64,000 nucleotides of DNA from Bradyrhizobium sp. (lineage in GTDB: Bacteria; Pseudomonadota; Alphaproteobacteria; Rhizobiales; Xanthobacteraceae). The stretch's first letter is position 1. The number at the start of each line of letters is the position of its first letter. The position numbers were made by a program, and so were the translations under genes. Below the pieces are notes generated by a model. It was given only the letters and a program-made list of their open reading frames with translations, was not told where the DNA came from and made no database searches. The stretch is taken from NCBI RefSeq assembly GCF_027451485.1, contig NZ_DAIDJE010000044.1, forward strand, positions 1-64,000, in the 5' to 3' direction. This document shows, in pieces, positions 61,273 to 64,000 of this stretch.

Positions 61273-62175
61273 ATGACGAGATTAGCCATTGGCCTTGTGG
61301 CGCTGTCCTTGCTGGCTTTCGCGCCGACAACGGCATCGGCCCAGAGCCTCAGTCCGACATTACAGAAGATCAAGGACGCCGGCACGATCACGATCGGCCA
61401 CCGCGACTCCTCGGTGCCGTTCTCCTATCTCGATAACAATCAGAAGCCGATCGGCTTCTCGCTGGAGTTGTGCGATCTGGTCGTCACCAAGGTCAAGGCG
61501 AAGCTGAACAAACCTGATCTCAAGGTCGCCTATCAGGCCGTCAATTCTTCCAACCGCATTCCGCTGGTCAAGAACGGCACCGTCGATATCGAGTGCGGTT
61601 CGACCGCCAACACCATCGCGCGACAGCAGGAGGTCGCCTACTCCGTGATCTTCTACGCGCCGCAATTCAAATGGCTCGCGCTGAAATCCTCCAACCTGAA
61701 GACGACAGACGATCTGAAAGGCAAGGCGGTGGTCGTCACACAAGGCACCAACACCGCGCAATTCGTCGCCAAGCTCAATGCCGAGAAGCACCTCGGCATG
61801 AAGATCCTGCAAGGCAAGGACCACGCCGAATCGATCCTGCTGGTTGAGACCGGCCGTGCCTCCGCCTTCATGGAAGACGATATTCTGCTTGCGGGGCTGA
61901 AAGCCAACGCGCCTTCGCCGGACAATTTCGTCTTTCTAGGCGATGCCTATCCGAGCGATCCCTACGGCATCATGATGGCGAAGGGGGACACTGAATTCAA
62001 AAAGCTGGTCGACGACGCGCTGGTCGAGGCGATGAAGTCCGGTCTTTACGACAAGCTCTATACCAAGTGGTTCCAAAGCCCGATCCCTCCGAAGAACATC
62101 AATCTGAACTTCCCGCAATCGGCCGAGCTGAAGGCGCTGATCAAGAATCCGAGCGACAAGGCCATCGGGCAGTGA
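61273..62175 (+). CDS. amino-acid ABC transporter substrate-binding protein (GltI-like)
   Basis: Signal peptide; SBP_bac_3 family sequence, GTITIGHRDSSVPFSYLDNNQKPIGFSLELCDLV. Confidence 0.93.
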   Translation: MTRLAIGLVALSLLAFAPTTASAQSLSPTLQKIKDAGTITIGHRDSSVPFSYLDNNQKPIGFSLELCDLVVTKVKAKLNKPDLKVAYQAVNSSNRIPLVKNGTVDIECGSTANTIARQQEVAYSVIFYAPQFKWLALKSSNLKTTDDLKGKAVVVTQGTNTAQFVAKLNAEKHLGMKILQGKDHAESILLVETGRASAFMEDDILLAGLKANAPSPDNFVFLGDAYPSDPYGIMMAKGDTEFKKLVDDALVEAMKSGLYDKLYTKWFQSPIPPKNINLNFPQSAELKALIKNPSDKAIGQ

Positions 62176-62293
62176 CACAGGGCGCGAAGAGCGCCGACAG
62201 CTCCCTTCCCCGTCTCGTCGCAGCTTGCGGAGAGATGGTTTGTGTGAGGGGCTTTTTCGACTCATTCAATTCCACGGAGAATCTTCCTCATCC

Positions 62294-62336
62294 GGATTGC
62301 TTCGCAATCCGACCTCTCCCCGCAACGGGGGCGAGG
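62294..62336. repeat. dispersed intergenic repeat (two hairpins)
   Basis: GGATTGC-TTC-GCAATCC then CCTCTCCCCG-CAAC-GGGGGCGAGG; resembles recurring Bradyrhizobium intergenic elements. Confidence 0.6.
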
Positions 62337-62364
62337 TAATCGAAGGCCCGGGAGGCGGTTGGCG

Positions 62365-63093
62365 ATGTCGTTGCTGTTCGAGACCACGCCTGATGGTGCC
62401 AGCCGTTATATCGACTGGATCCTGAGCGGTCTCGCCTGGACGGTGTCGCTGGCGTTCGGCGCCTGGGCCATCTCGCTGGTCGTCGGAACGATGATCGGCG
62501 TAGCCCGGACGCTGCCGGGCGGCATCTGGCCGAGGCTGGGCCGGGTCTATGTCGAGGCCTTCCGCAACATCCCGCTGCTCGTGCAGATGTTCTTCTGGTA
62601 CTTCGTGCTCCCCGAGCTTCTGCCCGAACGCCTGGGATTGGCAATCAAGCAGATGGATCCGCCGTGGAGCAGCTTTGTTCCGGCGCTGGTTTGCCTCGGC
62701 CTGTTCACGGCGGCACGAATCGCCGAACAGGTCCGCGCCGGCGTGCAGGCGCTCCCGGCGGGCCAAAGCCAGGCGGCTGCCGCCCTGGGTTTCGGTCGGG
62801 TCGGCCTCTACCGGCAGATCCTGCTGCCGCAGGCCTTTCGTATCATCCTGCCGACACTCACCAACGAGTTCATGACGATTTTCAAGAACACGTCGGTGGC
62901 CCTGACGATCGGGCTCGTCGAATTGACTGCGACAGCGCGCGAGATCAACGAGAACACCTTCCGCACCTTTGAAGCCTATGGCGTCGTGACGCTCGTCTAT
63001 CTCGTGATCGCGCTGCTCGCGTGGTCGTTGATGTACTGGATCGAGCGTGCGACGCAGCTGCCGAGCCTTGCGAGCGGGGGCGGGCGCAAATGA
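62365..63093 (+). CDS. amino-acid ABC transporter permease
   Basis: HisM/GltJ-like, EAFRNIPLLVQMFFWYFVLPE, ALGFGRVGLYRQILLPQAFRIILPTLTNEF. Confidence 0.93.
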   Translation: MSLLFETTPDGASRYIDWILSGLAWTVSLAFGAWAISLVVGTMIGVARTLPGGIWPRLGRVYVEAFRNIPLLVQMFFWYFVLPELLPERLGLAIKQMDPPWSSFVPALVCLGLFTAARIAEQVRAGVQALPAGQSQAAAALGFGRVGLYRQILLPQAFRIILPTLTNEFMTIFKNTSVALTIGLVELTATAREINENTFRTFEAYGVVTLVYLVIALLAWSLMYWIERATQLPSLASGGGRK

Positions 63094-63776
63094 GTGTCGA
63101 TTTTTCCACAATCGTCTCCGCCGCGCCGTTCCTGCTGACCGGACTATGGTTCACGATCCAGATCACGCTGGTCGGGGTCGGCGGCGGCATCGTCCTTGGC
63201 AGCCTGCTTGCGGTGGCACGATTGTCGCGCAATCGATTTATCTCCGGCCTGGCCACGGCGTACGTCAACGTCATGCGTTCGATCCCGCTGATCCTCGTGA
63301 TCTTCTGGATCTTCTTCCTTGTGCCCTGGGCGATCGGCTGGCTTGTCAACGGCGGGCGGCCGGTCGCGGTCGGCGCGACGCTGACGATTTTTATCACGTT
63401 CATCCTGTTTGAGGCGGCCTATTACGCGGAGATCGTGCGCGCCGGCTTCCGTTCAATTTCGACCGGCCAATACGAGGCTTGCGAGGCGCTCGGCCTCCCC
63501 AAATTCCACGCCTATGTCTACATTCTTTTCCCGCAAGCGATCCGCAACGTACTGCCGATCCTGCTGACGCAAACCATCATCCTGTGTCAGGACACCTCGC
63601 CGGTTTACGTCATTTCCGCAACCGATCTGCTTGGCGCGGCGTCCAAGATTGCCCAGCGCGACGGCCGCCTGGTCGAGATGTATCTGACGGTCGGTGTCGT
63701 CTATTTCCTGTTCAGTTACACCGCCTCGCAGTTCGTCAAAAGCCTGCAAAGCCGTCTTGCCTATGGAGGGCGTTGA
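63090..63776 (+). CDS. amino-acid ABC transporter permease
   Basis: GltK-like; start at MSVDFSTIV with ATGA overlap (listed ORF starts at 63021). Confidence 0.92.
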   Translation: MSVDFSTIVSAAPFLLTGLWFTIQITLVGVGGGIVLGSLLAVARLSRNRFISGLATAYVNVMRSIPLILVIFWIFFLVPWAIGWLVNGGRPVAVGATLTIFITFILFEAAYYAEIVRAGFRSISTGQYEACEALGLPKFHAYVYILFPQAIRNVLPILLTQTIILCQDTSPVYVISATDLLGAASKIAQRDGRLVEMYLTVGVVYFLFSYTASQFVKSLQSRLAYGGR

Positions 63777-64000
63777 TGATCTCGATCAGCCATGTGTCGA
63801 AGTCATACGGTTCGTTTCAGGCTCTTAAGGATTGCAGCGCCGAGATCGCGCGTGGCGAAGTCGTGGTGATCTGCGGTCCGTCTGGCTCGGGCAAAAGCAC
63901 GCTGATCAAAACCGTGAACGGACTTGAGAGTTTTGATGTCGGGCAGATAAAGGTCGGCGACTTCCGCCTCGCGCCCGGCGTGACCCATATGGCTGCGCTG
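63776..64000 (+). CDS. amino-acid ABC transporter ATP-binding protein (truncated by window end)
   Basis: Translated by eye: MISISHVSKSYGSFQALKDCSAEIARGEVVVICGPSGSGKSTLIKTVNGLE..., Walker A present; open at window edge. Confidence 0.93.
   Translation, partial: MISISHVSKSYGSFQALKDCSAEIARGEVVVICGPSGSGKSTLIKTVNGLESFDVGQIKVGDFRLAPGVTHMAAL

Overview
64 kb of high-GC alphaproteobacterial chromosome. Gene content and intergenic repeats look like Bradyrhizobium or a close relative (inference from gene families, not a database search). Most of the window is ordinary core metabolism on both strands: a tRNA-Arg(CCT); an SsuA/NMT1-type ABC transporter; a 3-hydroxybenzoate/gentisate catabolic cluster; a PodJ-like polarity protein; a beta-oxidation operon; gshA; a thioredoxin/CcdA/GDCCVxC module; lepB-tldD; the aa3 cytochrome oxidase operon (ctaC-ctaD-ctaB-coxF-ctaG-ctaE-DUF983-SURF1); a LuxR/LuxI quorum-sensing pair; thrC; an M16 protease; the F0 ATP synthase operon; an SSS-domain hybrid histidine kinase with a LuxR-type response regulator; hemA; and an RpiR/aminotransferase/amino-acid ABC operon cut by the window end. 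I found no CRISPR array, prophage, transposase or obvious defence island. The best candidates for new biology are: (1) the LuxI/LuxR pair, which by remembered motifs resembles aryl-HSL (RpaI/BraI-type) synthases, with a perfect lux-box-like dyad, a possible Shine-Dalgarno-sequestering hairpin and a small ORF downstream; (2) several well-formed unassigned operators at divergent MarR, PadR and RpiR promoters; (3) dispersed repeats placed directly after two ABC binding-protein genes; (4) a large inverted repeat ending 4 nt before the ccdA start codon.
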